Part shown: one piece after another, positions 8,812 to 18,240 of the stretch | How the letters are laid out: every line of letters starts with the position of its first letter | Position numbering within the stretch: position 1 is the stretch's first letter | Source: Alicyclobacillus fructus | GTDB lineage: Bacteria > Bacillota > Bacilli > Alicyclobacillales > Alicyclobacillaceae | Length of the DNA stretch: 64,000 nt | Assembly: GCF_017329605.1 (NCBI RefSeq) | Contig: NZ_JAFMTY010000010.1 | Span: 1 to 64,000 of the forward strand | Direction: 5' to 3' | Translations under genes and position numbers: made by a program | Notes under the pieces: generated by a model | What the model saw: the letters and a program-made list of their open reading frames with translations, nothing else | What the model was told of the DNA's origin: nothing | Database searches by the model: none

Positions 8812-10449
8812 TTGAAGTGTACGGTATACGAGGCGCCGACCGGAAATCCGCTTGCCGACGCCCATTTGTTCTCATTCGATCGCGTCCATCATCTGTACGA
8901 CGATCAGGATCCGCGCGAGATCGCGACGTACCGCGCGCGAGCGGACGAGGTCCTGAAGACATATGCCGCGGACACGCGCGCATCCCTCGTCGAGGCATTG
9001 CGAGCGTTTCACGCCCATATCGGTGCCTCCGCGGTTCAAAACCGGGCGCTCGAGCGGCTGGCGCAGCCGGACGCGCTCGCCGTGGTCACGGGGCAACAGG
9101 CCGGCCTGTTCACAGGTCCCCTCTACAGTGTCGCCAAAGCCCTGACGGCCATCGGCGTCGCCCGCGAACTGGAACGTCGCCTCGAGCGCCCTGTGGTCCC
9201 TGTGTTTTGGATTGCCTCCGAGGATCACGACGCCGAGGAAGTCAATCACGCCTATGTCGTCGATCGGCTGGCCGAAGTGGCGCGCATCCAGCTTCCGCAC
9301 CGATTTGAACCGCATCAGATGGTCTACTGTGAGGCCCTGACGGCGCGCGACGTGCGAAGCGTCCTGAACCAGGCCGACGAGCGGCTTTCCGAGGCCAGTC
9401 ACAAGCTGGATGCCCTGCACGCCGTCTGGTCCGCATGGCGGGAAGGGGATTCCCTGGCCACGTGGTTTGCGAGACTGATGGCGACGGCGCTCGCCGAATG
9501 CGGACTCGTGTTCTTTGATCCCTGCTTGCCGGACATCCGCCGCTTGGCCTGGCCGGTCTTCCGCGGCACGCTCGAGGCGGCGGAGGAGGTGCAGCGGCAG
9601 CTTCACGACGCTTACGCGGAGGTGGAACAGGCCGGCTTTGTCCCGGAGGTGTTGCGAGATCCGCGCCATTCGACCGTCTTCGCCGTGATCGACGGCAAGC
9701 GGTTTGTGCTCGAACCGGGCGGACCGGGCTTTGTCGCGCGCGGCCACGGGGAGGCTGGTGCGCTTTCCGAGTGGCTGCAACGTGGCGATCTCGACCCCAC
9801 AGGCTTCTCCGCGAACGTCCTGTTGCGACCCGTCGTGCAGGACGTGGTGTTGCCCACGCTGGCCTATGTCGGGGGGCCGAGCGAGATCGCCTACTACCCA
9901 CTGGCGCGCGGGACGTTCCACGCGCACGGGCGCCGTCTGCCACCGCTCATTTTGCGCCAGCGCATGCGCCTCGTGCCGCCGAGCGTCGCTCGCCTCATGC
10001 GAAAACACGGGCTGTCGCTCGACGAGATGCGCGAACCCTCGGATCTCGTCTCCAGCCGGGCGTTGGCCGACATCGCGGAGCCGCTGCGCCGGGATGTCGA
10101 CGCCTGGATCGAAACCGCGCGCGCCGAACTTCGACGCCTCGAGCAGGCCTACGGGGAGGCGGGGCCTGACGTCCGCGCCATGCTCGAGCGCCACGGGGAG
10201 GCGGAAGCGCGCGCCTGGAAGGAGCTCGAGCGCCGCGTGTTGCGGGCATGGAAGCGGCGGCGTCAGGACGAGATCAGGCAGTTGCGCCACGTCGAGCGAT
10301 GTCTGTTTCCCGACGGGCACCCTCAGGAGCGGCGCCTCTGTCCGCTCAACTTCTGGAGCGAGGTCGGGACCAAGCTCTTTGCCGAACTCCCGACGTGGAG
10401 TTCCATCTCACAGATGGGACCGGTGCTTGACGTCGTGATCGACGGCTGA
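8812..10449 (+). CDS. bshC: Bacillithiol biosynthesis protein BshC
   Basis: A 545-residue BshC (YllA family). It is the putative cysteine-adding enzyme that finishes bacillithiol from GlcN-malate. Diagnostic segments are VTGQQAGLFTGPLYSVAKA, then PVFWIASEDHDAEEVNH, with a C-terminal coiled coil and NFWSEVG end. I start at TTG 8812 (LKCTVYEAP) because the promoter -10 overlaps the more upstream GTG. The length then fits the family. It lies just upstream of mraZ, as in Bacillus, but a terminator separates them. It links functionally to the ypdA gene in the murA element. Confidence 0.9.
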   Translation: MKCTVYEAPTGNPLADAHLFSFDRVHHLYDDQDPREIATYRARADEVLKTYAADTRASLVEALRAFHAHIGASAVQNRALERLAQPDALAVVTGQQAGLFTGPLYSVAKALTAIGVARELERRLERPVVPVFWIASEDHDAEEVNHAYVVDRLAEVARIQLPHRFEPHQMVYCEALTARDVRSVLNQADERLSEASHKLDALHAVWSAWREGDSLATWFARLMATALAECGLVFFDPCLPDIRRLAWPVFRGTLEAAEEVQRQLHDAYAEVEQAGFVPEVLRDPRHSTVFAVIDGKRFVLEPGGPGFVARGHGEAGALSEWLQRGDLDPTGFSANVLLRPVVQDVVLPTLAYVGGPSEIAYYPLARGTFHAHGRRLPPLILRQRMRLVPPSVARLMRKHGLSLDEMREPSDLVSSRALADIAEPLRRDVDAWIETARAELRRLEQAYGEAGPDVRAMLERHGEAEARAWKELERRVLRAWKRRRQDEIRQLRHVERCLFPDGHPQERRLCPLNFWSEVGTKLFAELPTWSSISQMGPVLDVVIDG

Positions 10450-10471
10450 ACGGAATACCGGATGAACCAAG

Positions 10472-10501
10472 GCGATCGCGCCACTCGCGCGGTCGCTTTT
10501 T
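10472..10501 (+). terminator. bshC Rho-independent terminator
   Basis: GCGATCGCG and CGCGGTCGC form a 9-bp stem (one G-T pair) followed by TTTTT. It ends the bshC transcript before the mraZ promoter. Confidence 0.85.
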
Positions 10502-10556
10502 GATTTTCAAAAAATCCGGCAAGCCAGCAGGAGATTCGCGATGGACCTCGAACAGG

Positions 10557-10592
10557 TATGATAGTGGTGGAAAGTGGGGCAAAGTGGGGGAC
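10557..10592 (+). promoter_or_regulatory. mraZ promoter with MraZ-type TGG repeats
   Basis: A TATGAT -10 (10557-10562), with only a weak -35, is followed at once by three direct repeats starting at 10565, 10575 and 10585 (TGGTGGA, TGGGGCA, TGGGGGA). The spacing is exactly 10 bases. MraZ proteins bind TGGG-type repeats with 10-bp periodicity at the dcw promoter, so this is very likely the autoregulatory operator. It would lie over the start of transcription, consistent with repression. Confidence 0.75.
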
Positions 10593-10617
10593 CAGCGCGA
10601 GCGGGTGGTGAAGGCCG

Positions 10618-11049
10618 TTGTTCATGGGTGAGTACGAACATTCCCTCGACAGCAAAGGGCGGCTGACCATTCCGGCGAAGTTCCGGGATGGGCTGGGGGA
10701 TTCGTTCATCGTCACCCGCGGCCTGGATCAATGCCTGTTCGCGTATCCGCTGGACGAGTGGAGCGCGCTCGAGCAGAAGCTGAAATCTCTTCCCATGACG
10801 CGATCGGACGCGCGGGCGTTTGTGCGCTTCTTCTTTTCTGGCGCGTCGGAGTGCGAAGTCGACAAGCAGGGCCGCATTCTCCTGCCTCCCAAGCTGCGGG
10901 CGTACGCGAAGCTCGAGAAGGAATGCACGCTGATCGGCGTGTCGAATCGAGTCGAAATTTGGAATACGAGTGTCTGGGAACACTACTCGAGCGACGCGGA
11001 GCGGTCATTTGCCGAGATTGCGGAAAACCTGGTCGACTTTTCGTTCTGA
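10618..11049 (+). CDS. mraZ: Transcriptional regulator MraZ
   Basis: A 143-residue MraZ with the two SpoVT-AbrB-like half domains. Family signatures are [20 protein letters not shown] at the N-terminus and [19 protein letters not shown] near residue 80. It forms ring oligomers that bind repeats upstream of its own gene and tune dcw expression. The TTG start gives the typical MFMGEY opening after GGTGGTGAAGG. It is the first gene of the division cluster; its putative operator lies just upstream. Confidence 0.96.
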   Translation: MFMGEYEHSLDSKGRLTIPAKFRDGLGDSFIVTRGLDQCLFAYPLDEWSALEQKLKSLPMTRSDARAFVRFFFSGASECEVDKQGRILLPPKLRAYAKLEKECTLIGVSNRVEIWNTSVWEHYSSDAERSFAEIAENLVDFSF

Positions 11050-11067
11050 ATCGCGGGGGATGAGACG

Positions 11068-12018
11068 TTGGCGTTTGTGCATGAGACGGTGTTGTTGGAG
11101 GAGGCTGTCGACGTCCTGTTGCCGCGGTCGGGCGGCGTGTACGTGGACGCGACGCTCGGGGGCGGGGGGCATACCGCGCGCCTTCTCGAGCGATCCGCGC
11201 CCGACGGCGTCGTGATCGCGTTCGACCAGGACGAGAGCGCGATTGCGCATGCGGAGCCATTGAAGCAGCGGTATCCTGACCGCCTCACGCTGGTCAAGTC
11301 CAATTTTGCGCAGATGGAGGAGCGACTCCGTGCGCTTGGCGTGACGGCGGTCGATGGGGTCTTGTTCGATCTCGGCGTATCCTCACCTCAGTTCGACCTT
11401 CCTGAGCGGGGATTCAGCTACTGGCACGAGGGCCCTCTCGACATGCGCATGGATCGGCGTCAGCCGCTCACCGCGCGGGACATCGTGAACGAGTGGGACG
11501 AACGTGAACTGGCCAGGATCCTTCGGGATTACGGCGAGGAGAGGTTTGCGGCTGCCATCGCGCGCGCTGTGGTGCGGGCGAGATCGCGCAAACCCATTGA
11601 GACGACGACGGAACTGGCGGAGATCGTCCGCGCGGCCATTCCGGCCGCGGCAAGGCGCTCGGGCCCGCATCCGGCGAGGCGAACGTTTCAGGCCATCCGG
11701 ATGGCGGTGAACGACGAGCTGGGCGCTCTGGAGCGGGGGCTCGAGGCTGCGTTTCGCGCCCTCCGGCCGGGCGGACGGCTGTCCGTCATCACCTTTCACT
11801 CCCTCGAGGACCGCGCGGTGAAGCGGATGTTTCAGACGTGGGCGCAGGGGTGCATCTGTCCGCCGGAATTTCCGGTCTGCCAGTGTGGCCGCAGGCCGCT
11901 TGGACGTATGGTGTCGCGCAAGCCCGTGACGCCTTCGAGCGAGGAGTTGGAGCGCAATCCGCGCGCGCGATCGGCGAAGATGCGCGCATTTGAAAAGCTG
12001 GATCATGGGGAGCGATGA
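11068..12018 (+). CDS. rsmH: 16S rRNA (cytosine1402-N4)-methyltransferase
   Basis: A 316-residue RsmH (MraW). It is an SAM-dependent enzyme that N4-methylates C1402 in the ribosomal P site. The SAM-binding motif is DATLGGGGHTARLLE near residue 30, with LFDLGVSSPQFD and the C-terminal ITFHSLEDRAVKR typical of the family. It starts at TTG after GGGGGATGAG and overlaps the next gene by 4 bases (ATGA), indicating translational coupling inside the dcw operon. Confidence 0.96.
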   Translation: MAFVHETVLLEEAVDVLLPRSGGVYVDATLGGGGHTARLLERSAPDGVVIAFDQDESAIAHAEPLKQRYPDRLTLVKSNFAQMEERLRALGVTAVDGVLFDLGVSSPQFDLPERGFSYWHEGPLDMRMDRRQPLTARDIVNEWDERELARILRDYGEERFAAAIARAVVRARSRKPIETTTELAEIVRAAIPAAARRSGPHPARRTFQAIRMAVNDELGALERGLEAAFRALRPGGRLSVITFHSLEDRAVKRMFQTWAQGCICPPEFPVCQCGRRPLGRMVSRKPVTPSSEELERNPRARSAKMRAFEKLDHGER

Positions 12019-12407
12019 ATGCCATGTCTGCTGTGCAACAGGAACTTCGCACGCGTCGCGAGGCGTGGGGGCACACGTCGCCGGGGCGTGAACGGGATGC
12101 GAGAGCGGAGGAGCGGCGCGCCGCCCGTCGGCGCCTGTGGAACCGGGTGAGCTTTGCCTTGTGCTCGATGGTGAGTTTCGCCGCAGTGTGGTGGGTCGCG
12201 TCCAAGGGAGCGGAGATCTACGAGTTGAACGATCAGCACGCCAAGCTTCAGTCGGCCATCGCGGCGCAGCAGGCCATCAACGCGAACCTCGAGATGCAGG
12301 TCTCGGAACTCGAGCAACCCGCGCACATTCTGTACGTCGCCATCAACAAGCTGCACATGGTGTACAAGAATCCCGTGATGATCCCGACGCAGGGAAGCGG
12401 CGAGTGA
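12015..12407 (+). CDS. ftsL: Cell division protein FtsL-like
   Basis: A 130-residue bitopic protein. It has a basic cytosolic N-terminus, one membrane helix (about residues 47-65, FALCSMVSFAAVWWVASK) and then a coiled coil (EIYELNDQHAKLQSAIAAQQ). This architecture and its place between rsmH and pbpB identify FtsL, which joins DivIC and DivIB in the divisome and activates septal peptidoglycan synthesis. Sequence conservation in this family is low, so the call rests on topology and position. Confidence 0.85.
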   Translation: MNAMSAVQQELRTRREAWGHTSPGRERDARAEERRAARRRLWNRVSFALCSMVSFAAVWWVASKGAEIYELNDQHAKLQSAIAAQQAINANLEMQVSELEQPAHILYVAINKLHMVYKNPVMIPTQGSGE

Positions 12408-12411
12408 TGCC

Positions 12412-14604
12412 ATGAATCGGACCGGCGGGCGAACGAGCAGAAGAAACAGTTGGAAGCGCCCGAGGCGGAGGCTTTGGGCGCTTCAGCTGGCGATGGTGGC
12501 GACGCTCGGCGCCGTGGTCTGGCGCATTTACGACGTGCAGCGGGTATACGGCGGCACGCTGAAACACGATGCCGCCAAGGTCATCGACGTGAACGAGCCC
12601 CTACTGGCGCCTCGTGGCTCCATTTTGGACGCACAAGGCAATCGCCTTGCCTACGATGTTCCGGCGTACTACGTGGACATCGAACTCCAACCCATTCGTC
12701 CCTACGCGAACGCTGTCGCCAGGATTCTCGCGCCTGTGTTGGGGACGAATCCGTCCGATCTCGCCGCCTTGCTTTCGAAGCCTGTCGCCTGGATCCAGTT
12801 GCCCACGCCTGTCGAGGCCCTTGTGAAATCAAAGCTGGAGGCGGCCTTTGCCGCGCACGCCTGGGCGCCGGATGACCATCACACGGCCTGGGAGAACTGC
12901 GTGACGTTCACGCCGACGGAACTCCGCGTGTATCCGTACGGCGATTTTGCGTCAAACGCAATTGGCTATGTCGTCAAGGGCGTGGGCGAAAGCGGCGTGG
13001 AGCTCGAAATGAATTCCTACTTGGCGGGTCAAAACGGGCTGATCTCGTACGAGCAGGACCCCACGGGGATCCCCATCCCCGGCAGCGTCAAGGTGGTCAA
13101 GGCAGCCAAGGCCGGGGACAGTGTTCAACTGACGCTCGACGAAACCATTCAAGGGTATGTCGAGGATCAGATGGACGCACTCGTGCAAAAGTATCACCCG
13201 CTCCACGCGGCCATCGTCGTATCGGATCCGCAGACGGGCGCGATCCTCGCGATGTCGAGTTATCCCAATTTCAATCCCAACGAGTATTGGAAAGCGAGCC
13301 TGGAAGCTCTCTCGTCCAACTGGGCCGTCTCCAGTGCGTTCGAGCCTGGGTCCACGTTCAAGCCGTTCGTGCTCGCGGCTGCGCTGGCGACGCAATCCAT
13401 CAATCTCTACGACACGTTCCAGTCAGGGCAAATCACCATTGACGGACGCACCATTCATGACTGGAACTATGTGGGGTTCGGGACACTGACGTATCAACAA
13501 GCGCTCGAAGAATCGTCGAACGTCGGTTTCGCGCGCATCGCGTTGGCGCTCGGGTGGCCCAACCTGAACAAATACCTTCAGTTGTTCGGCTTCACAGCGA
13601 GGACGGGAATCGACCTTCCCAATGAAGCGACGTCCATTCTGTTTCCGCCTTCTGAGCAGGGGAAGATCGAGCTCGCCACGGCGGGCTTCGGGCAAGGCAT
13701 CGCCGTGACCCCGATGCAGCAGATCATGGCGATGGATGCCATTGCAAATGGCGGACGCCTTTTGCGCCCGTACATCATCAGCAAGGTGATCTCGCCCTCC
13801 GGGCGCGTGATTCAGGAGAACAAGCCTAAGGTGATTCGCCAGGGCTTCCTGCCCCAGAGCGTGATCCAAGAGGTTCGGGACACCATGGTGCTCGACGTCT
13901 CGGATCCCAAGCACGGGATCGACACGGGCGCCGCCATTCCTGGCTATGAAGTCGCAGGCAAGACCGGGACGGCTCAGATTGTCAATCCCGCCACCGGTGC
14001 GTATTACCAGAACAAGTTCGAAACGTCGTTCATTGGTTTTGTACCCGCCCAAGATCCCAAGGTCGTGGTCTATGTCACGGTCTACGATCCGCAGGTGGCG
14101 CCGGACGAGGCGTGGGGAAGCACGGTGGCGATTCCGATTGCGCGCGCCATCATGCAGGAATGCCTCAATTACTACCACATTCCGCCGACGGGCGCCGTGA
14201 AATCTGTTGCGTCCGAGCCCGGAGAAGGTCAGGTGTCCTACGTGGAGACGCCGAATCTGATTGGGATGACGCAAGCGCAGGCGGAGGCCGTCCTGCAACA
14301 GGACGGACTGCAGGGCATGTTCGCAGGGACAAGCGGCATGGTCGAGCGCCAATGGCCCGCCCCAGGCGTTGAGGTGCCGCGAGGCGCGAAGCTGTACGCG
14401 CTCCTCGCCGATCACCAGACAGCCGCGCTGTCCATGCCGGATCTGACGGGGCTCACGTTGCGGGATGCGGCGAATCTGCTTGCGGCGATGGGACTCGACG
14501 TGTCCACGTCGGGATCGGGATATGTGGTGAGCCAGTCGGTTCCACCGGGAACCCGCGTCAAGGCGGGAGAGACGGTCAAGATCAGGTTGTCGCCCAACGG
14601 CTGA
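12412..14604 (+). CDS. pbpB: Class B penicillin-binding protein 2B (septal transpeptidase)
   Basis: A 730-residue membrane-anchored transpeptidase. It has an N-terminal helix, a dimerisation domain and a transpeptidase domain with Ser314 in STFK, the SSN motif at 368-370 and KTGT from Lys517. Two PASTA domains end the protein. This matches B. subtilis PbpB, which cross-links septal peptidoglycan. It follows ftsL by 4 bases. All active-site motifs are intact. Two PASTA repeats distinguish it from the next gene, which has one. Confidence 0.93.
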   Translation: MNRTGGRTSRRNSWKRPRRRLWALQLAMVATLGAVVWRIYDVQRVYGGTLKHDAAKVIDVNEPLLAPRGSILDAQGNRLAYDVPAYYVDIELQPIRPYANAVARILAPVLGTNPSDLAALLSKPVAWIQLPTPVEALVKSKLEAAFAAHAWAPDDHHTAWENCVTFTPTELRVYPYGDFASNAIGYVVKGVGESGVELEMNSYLAGQNGLISYEQDPTGIPIPGSVKVVKAAKAGDSVQLTLDETIQGYVEDQMDALVQKYHPLHAAIVVSDPQTGAILAMSSYPNFNPNEYWKASLEALSSNWAVSSAFEPGSTFKPFVLAAALATQSINLYDTFQSGQITIDGRTIHDWNYVGFGTLTYQQALEESSNVGFARIALALGWPNLNKYLQLFGFTARTGIDLPNEATSILFPPSEQGKIELATAGFGQGIAVTPMQQIMAMDAIANGGRLLRPYIISKVISPSGRVIQENKPKVIRQGFLPQSVIQEVRDTMVLDVSDPKHGIDTGAAIPGYEVAGKTGTAQIVNPATGAYYQNKFETSFIGFVPAQDPKVVVYVTVYDPQVAPDEAWGSTVAIPIARAIMQECLNYYHIPPTGAVKSVASEPGEGQVSYVETPNLIGMTQAQAEAVLQQDGLQGMFAGTSGMVERQWPAPGVEVPRGAKLYALLADHQTAALSMPDLTGLTLRDAANLLAAMGLDVSTSGSGYVVSQSVPPGTRVKAGETVKIRLSPNG

Positions 14605-14698
14605 CGCGCCGCGCGTCAGCCCTTCTATTCCTGCGGGGACGCGCATAGGCTAGTCTCAGCGAACAAGCTGTGCGACGTTGGGGGCGAGGTCTGTGCGC

Positions 14699-16669
14699 GT
14701 GACTCCTGGACTGATGAGGCGGCGGCTGGTCATGCTGTTGTTTGGGCTGTTTGCCGCCATCGGCGCGCTCATAGGTCGGCTCGTGTACGTGCAAGGATGG
14801 CAATCCGCGTGGCTCTCGAACCTGGCGAAGCAGTCGTGGGATCGCACCGTGCCGTTGTCCGGCATCCGCGGGAGCATCCTCGCGAGCAACGGGCAACCGC
14901 TGACGTACACGGCGAGCGCACCGACCATCGTGGCGGTACCGAGCCAAATCAAGGACAAACCCGGCACGGCCGCGAAGCTGGCGCCCATTCTACATATGAG
15001 CGTGGACAACGTCTTGCGCCAAATTTCCCAACGGGAGCTCATGGTGTACATTCGCCCAGGTGGGCGCCAGATGTCTGAGGAACAGGCCAACGCCATCCGT
15101 GAGATGGAACTTCCTGGGATCTATCTCACGGAGGATGGAAAGCGGGCGTACCCGTACGGATCGCTCGCCGCTCAGGTGCTTGGCATCACCGGTTACGACA
15201 ACGTGGGGCTCACCGGGCTCGAGAAGATGTACAACAGCGTGCTGTCGGGGAAGAAGGGCGGCATCACGTTTTACGCCAAGGCGAACGGGGAGCTGATTCC
15301 CGGCGAGGGTCAGTCGGTGGTTGAACCGACCGACGGTGACGACATCAAGACCACCCTTAATCTTCAGATTCAGCAGTTCGTCGAGCGGGAGATCGAGCAG
15401 GCCGTGGCGGAATACCATCCCGATTCGGTCACCGCCATTGTGGAAAATCCCAAGACCGGCGCCATCCTGGCCATGGCCAATTACCCGACGTTCAATCCCG
15501 CCGACTGGCGCTCGGCCGATCCGGCGACCTACAATCGCAACCTAGCCATCTGGCAGACGTTCGAGCCCGGCTCGACGTTCAAAATTGTGACGCTCGCCGC
15601 CGCGCTGCAAGAGAACAAGGTGAATCTGAACGACCGGTTTTACGATCCCGGTTACTACGAGGTGGCGGGCCATCGCATCCGCTGCTGGAAGGCCGGGGGG
15701 CACGGTTCCGAGTCGTTCCTGAACGTGGTCGAGAACTCGTGCAACCCTGGTTTCATCGCGCTCGGCGAAAGGCTGGGCAAGGAGGCGCTGTTCTCCTACA
15801 TTCGCGCGTTCGGTTTCGGTCAAAAGACCGGCATTGATCTCCCTGGCGAAGGCAACGGAATTCTGTTCAAGCTCAGTCAGGTCGGCCCGCTGGAGCTCGC
15901 CACCACGGCGTTTGGCCAGGGCGTCTCCGTCACGCCCATCCAGCAGGTCATGGCGGTCGGCGCCGTGGCAAACGGCGGCAAGCTGATGAAGCCGTATCTT
16001 GTGTCGGAGGTCATCGATCCGGACACGGGCCGTGTGGTGTCCGTCACCAAGCCCACCGTCGTCCGTCAGGTCATCTCGCCTCAGGTCGCAGCGGAGGTTC
16101 GCGCCGCCCTCGAGAGCGTCGTGGCCAACGGAAGCGGGACGAGGGCGTATCGCGACGGATACCGGATCGCCGGGAAGACAGGTACGGCGCAAGTGGCCAA
16201 AAATGGCCGATACGAGCCCGGTCACTACATCGTGTCGTTCATCGGCATGGCTCCCGCCAACGATCCGGCTCTGGTTTGCTATGTCGCCATCGACAATCCG
16301 CACCCCGAGCACGGCGTCGTGTTTGGCGGCGTGATTGCGGCGCCTATCGTCGGAAACATTCTGGACGACGGACTGCGCGAGCTCGGTGTGCCGCCACAGA
16401 CGCAGGGGCTGAAGAAAAAGTACCGTTACCCCGAGGTGCCTCCGGTGACGGTTCCGAATTTCGTGGGACTCACGATGAAGGAAGCGCAGAATTTGGCGCT
16501 GCAGAATTCCGCGAATCTGAGAGTTCAGGTGCTCGGCCAGGGTGATGTGATCGTCGCGCAGTCTCCGGCCGGAGGCTCGCAGGTGGAACCGGGCTCGACC
16601 ATCCGCCTGTACCGCGGGCAGAAGGCTCCGTCTGGAAGTCAGCCGGCGGCCTTTGCCCTTGGAGGTTGA
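14699..16669 (+). CDS. spoVD: Stage V sporulation protein D-type PBP
   Basis: A ~656-residue class B PBP with an N-terminal membrane helix (VMLLFGLFAAIGALIG), Ser292 in STFK, an SCN motif, KTGT from Lys493, and a single C-terminal PASTA domain. Position after pbpB and the one-PASTA layout match B. subtilis SpoVD, the sporulation-specific transpeptidase for spore cortex. GAGGT lies 8 bases before the GTG at 14699; TTG 14678 and GTG 14693 are alternatives. A vegetative role cannot be excluded. Its stop codon overlaps the murE promoter. Confidence 0.85.
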   Translation: MTPGLMRRRLVMLLFGLFAAIGALIGRLVYVQGWQSAWLSNLAKQSWDRTVPLSGIRGSILASNGQPLTYTASAPTIVAVPSQIKDKPGTAAKLAPILHMSVDNVLRQISQRELMVYIRPGGRQMSEEQANAIREMELPGIYLTEDGKRAYPYGSLAAQVLGITGYDNVGLTGLEKMYNSVLSGKKGGITFYAKANGELIPGEGQSVVEPTDGDDIKTTLNLQIQQFVEREIEQAVAEYHPDSVTAIVENPKTGAILAMANYPTFNPADWRSADPATYNRNLAIWQTFEPGSTFKIVTLAAALQENKVNLNDRFYDPGYYEVAGHRIRCWKAGGHGSESFLNVVENSCNPGFIALGERLGKEALFSYIRAFGFGQKTGIDLPGEGNGILFKLSQVGPLELATTAFGQGVSVTPIQQVMAVGAVANGGKLMKPYLVSEVIDPDTGRVVSVTKPTVVRQVISPQVAAEVRAALESVVANGSGTRAYRDGYRIAGKTGTAQVAKNGRYEPGHYIVSFIGMAPANDPALVCYVAIDNPHPEHGVVFGGVIAAPIVGNILDDGLRELGVPPQTQGLKKKYRYPEVPPVTVPNFVGLTMKEAQNLALQNSANLRVQVLGQGDVIVAQSPAGGSQVEPGSTIRLYRGQKAPSGSQPAAFALGG

Positions 16670-16694
16670 CATGGAGCGGCGGCTGCCCTAGATT
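16666..16694 (+). promoter_or_regulatory. murE promoter
   Basis: A perfect TTGACA -35 overlaps the spoVD stop codon; TAGATT follows after a 17-base spacer, about 38 bases before the murE ATG. It suggests murE and later genes can be transcribed independently of the sporulation PBP. Confidence 0.65.
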
Positions 16695-16731
16695 TGCGAA
16701 TGGCACGCCGGAGGTTGGGGAGGAAGGCGCC

Positions 16732-18228
16732 ATGCGATTGCGGCAACTGTTTCAGCCTTTCGTGAATTTTCAGGTGACGAATGCGGAAAATCCCGATGTG
16801 TTGAATATCACGACGGATTCGCGGGCGGTGGAGCAAGGCAGCCTGTTCGCGGCCATTCGCGGCCACACGGTGGACGGACATCGGTTTGTTCGTCAGGCCG
16901 TGGAGCGCGGCGCCGTGGCGGTCATGGTGGAGGAGCCTGTCGCGGACGTGCCCGAATCGATTCCGCAGGTCGTCGTCCCGGACACGCGGCACTGGAGCGC
17001 GTTGGTGGCGGATCGGCTGTTTGGCAGCCCGTCGCGCCAACTGCGCGTGATCGGCGTCACCGGGACCAACGGCAAGACGACCGTGACCCATATTGTGCGC
17101 CACCTGCTCGACGCGTCGGGCAGAAGGGCCGGGCTCATCGGCACCGTGGGCGCGAAGTGCGGCGCCGTCTCGTGGCCGCTTCCCAACACGACGCCCGAGG
17201 CGGTGGAGGTGCATCGACTGCTTCGTCGATTCGTCGAGGCAGGCGCTACGCACGCGGTGATGGAGGTCTCCTCGCACGCGCTGGTCGAGCGGCGCGCCGC
17301 GGGGGTCTCGTTCGCGTGCGCCGCGTTCACCAATTTGACACAGGATCACCTCGATTTCCACGGTACCATGGAACGGTACGCGGCGGCGAAGGCGTTACTT
17401 TTTTCACGCCTCGGCAATGGCCCTGGAGACGATCCGTCGCGGGCCATTTATGCCGTGATCAACGCGGACGATCCGTGGTCCCACGTGATGGCCGAGGCTT
17501 CCGCCGCGCCGATCCTCACCTATGGGATCGAGCGGCCTGCCGACGTCCGGGCCCGCGAGGTGCGGTTGTCCGCCGACGGCGCGCGCTTTTGGGTCGATTC
17601 ACCGGCAGGCGCCTTTCAGGTGGAAACGCCGCTCATTGGCCGGTTCAACGTCTACAACGCTTTGGCCGCCGTGGCCATCGCGCTCGTCGAAGGGCTCGCG
17701 CCGGGCGAGATCCAGGAGGGCATTCGGTCGTATCCGAGCGTACCCGGGCGGATGGAGCGCATCGACGAGGGCCAGCCCTTTTCCGTCTTTGTCGACTATG
17801 CGCACACCCCCGATGGTCTCGAGAATGTCCTTGCGGCCGTCCGCGAGTTTGCGCCGGCGCGCGTCCTCGTGGTGGTGGGTTGTGGGGGCGATCGCGACCG
17901 AACGAAGCGGCCCAAAATGGCCGCGGTCGCGGTGAAACTCGCGGATCGGGCCATCTTCACGAGCGACAATCCGCGGAGCGAGGATCCGCTCGCCATCCTG
18001 CGCGACATGCGCGAGGGCGTGACGCCGGAATTCGCCCACAAGGTGATCGAAGAGGTGGATCGACGTCGGGCGATTGAGGCGGCTATCGCCGAAGCAAAGC
18101 CCGGCGATGTCGTCGTGATCGCCGGCAAGGGGCATGAGGACTACCAGATTGTTGGCACAGAGAAGCGTCACTTCGACGACAGGGAAGAAGCCCGCCGCGC
18201 CATTCGCGCGCGCTGCGGGCGGAACTAG
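16732..18228 (+). CDS. murE: UDP-MurNAc-tripeptide ligase
   Basis: A 498-residue Mur ligase that adds the third amino acid to UDP-MurNAc-L-Ala-D-Glu in the cytosol. The ATP-binding motif is VTGTNGKTT. The substrate motif DNPRSEDP is the DNPR form that selects meso-diaminopimelate over lysine, so the peptidoglycan is probably DAP-type. The ATG follows GGGGAGGAAGG. murF is not between murE and mraY, as in B. subtilis. Confidence 0.96.
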   Translation: MRLRQLFQPFVNFQVTNAENPDVLNITTDSRAVEQGSLFAAIRGHTVDGHRFVRQAVERGAVAVMVEEPVADVPESIPQVVVPDTRHWSALVADRLFGSPSRQLRVIGVTGTNGKTTVTHIVRHLLDASGRRAGLIGTVGAKCGAVSWPLPNTTPEAVEVHRLLRRFVEAGATHAVMEVSSHALVERRAAGVSFACAAFTNLTQDHLDFHGTMERYAAAKALLFSRLGNGPGDDPSRAIYAVINADDPWSHVMAEASAAPILTYGIERPADVRAREVRLSADGARFWVDSPAGAFQVETPLIGRFNVYNALAAVAIALVEGLAPGEIQEGIRSYPSVPGRMERIDEGQPFSVFVDYAHTPDGLENVLAAVREFAPARVLVVVGCGGDRDRTKRPKMAAVAVKLADRAIFTSDNPRSEDPLAILRDMREGVTPEFAHKVIEEVDRRRAIEAAIAEAKPGDVVVIAGKGHEDYQIVGTEKRHFDDREEARRAIRARCGRN

Positions 18229-18240
18229 GGGGCGTTTCCG

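Noticed and set aside
12412-16669. pbpB and spoVD as a recent tandem duplication
   Set aside because: They differ in PASTA number, length and sequence and match the ancient pbpB-spoVD pair of Bacillus.
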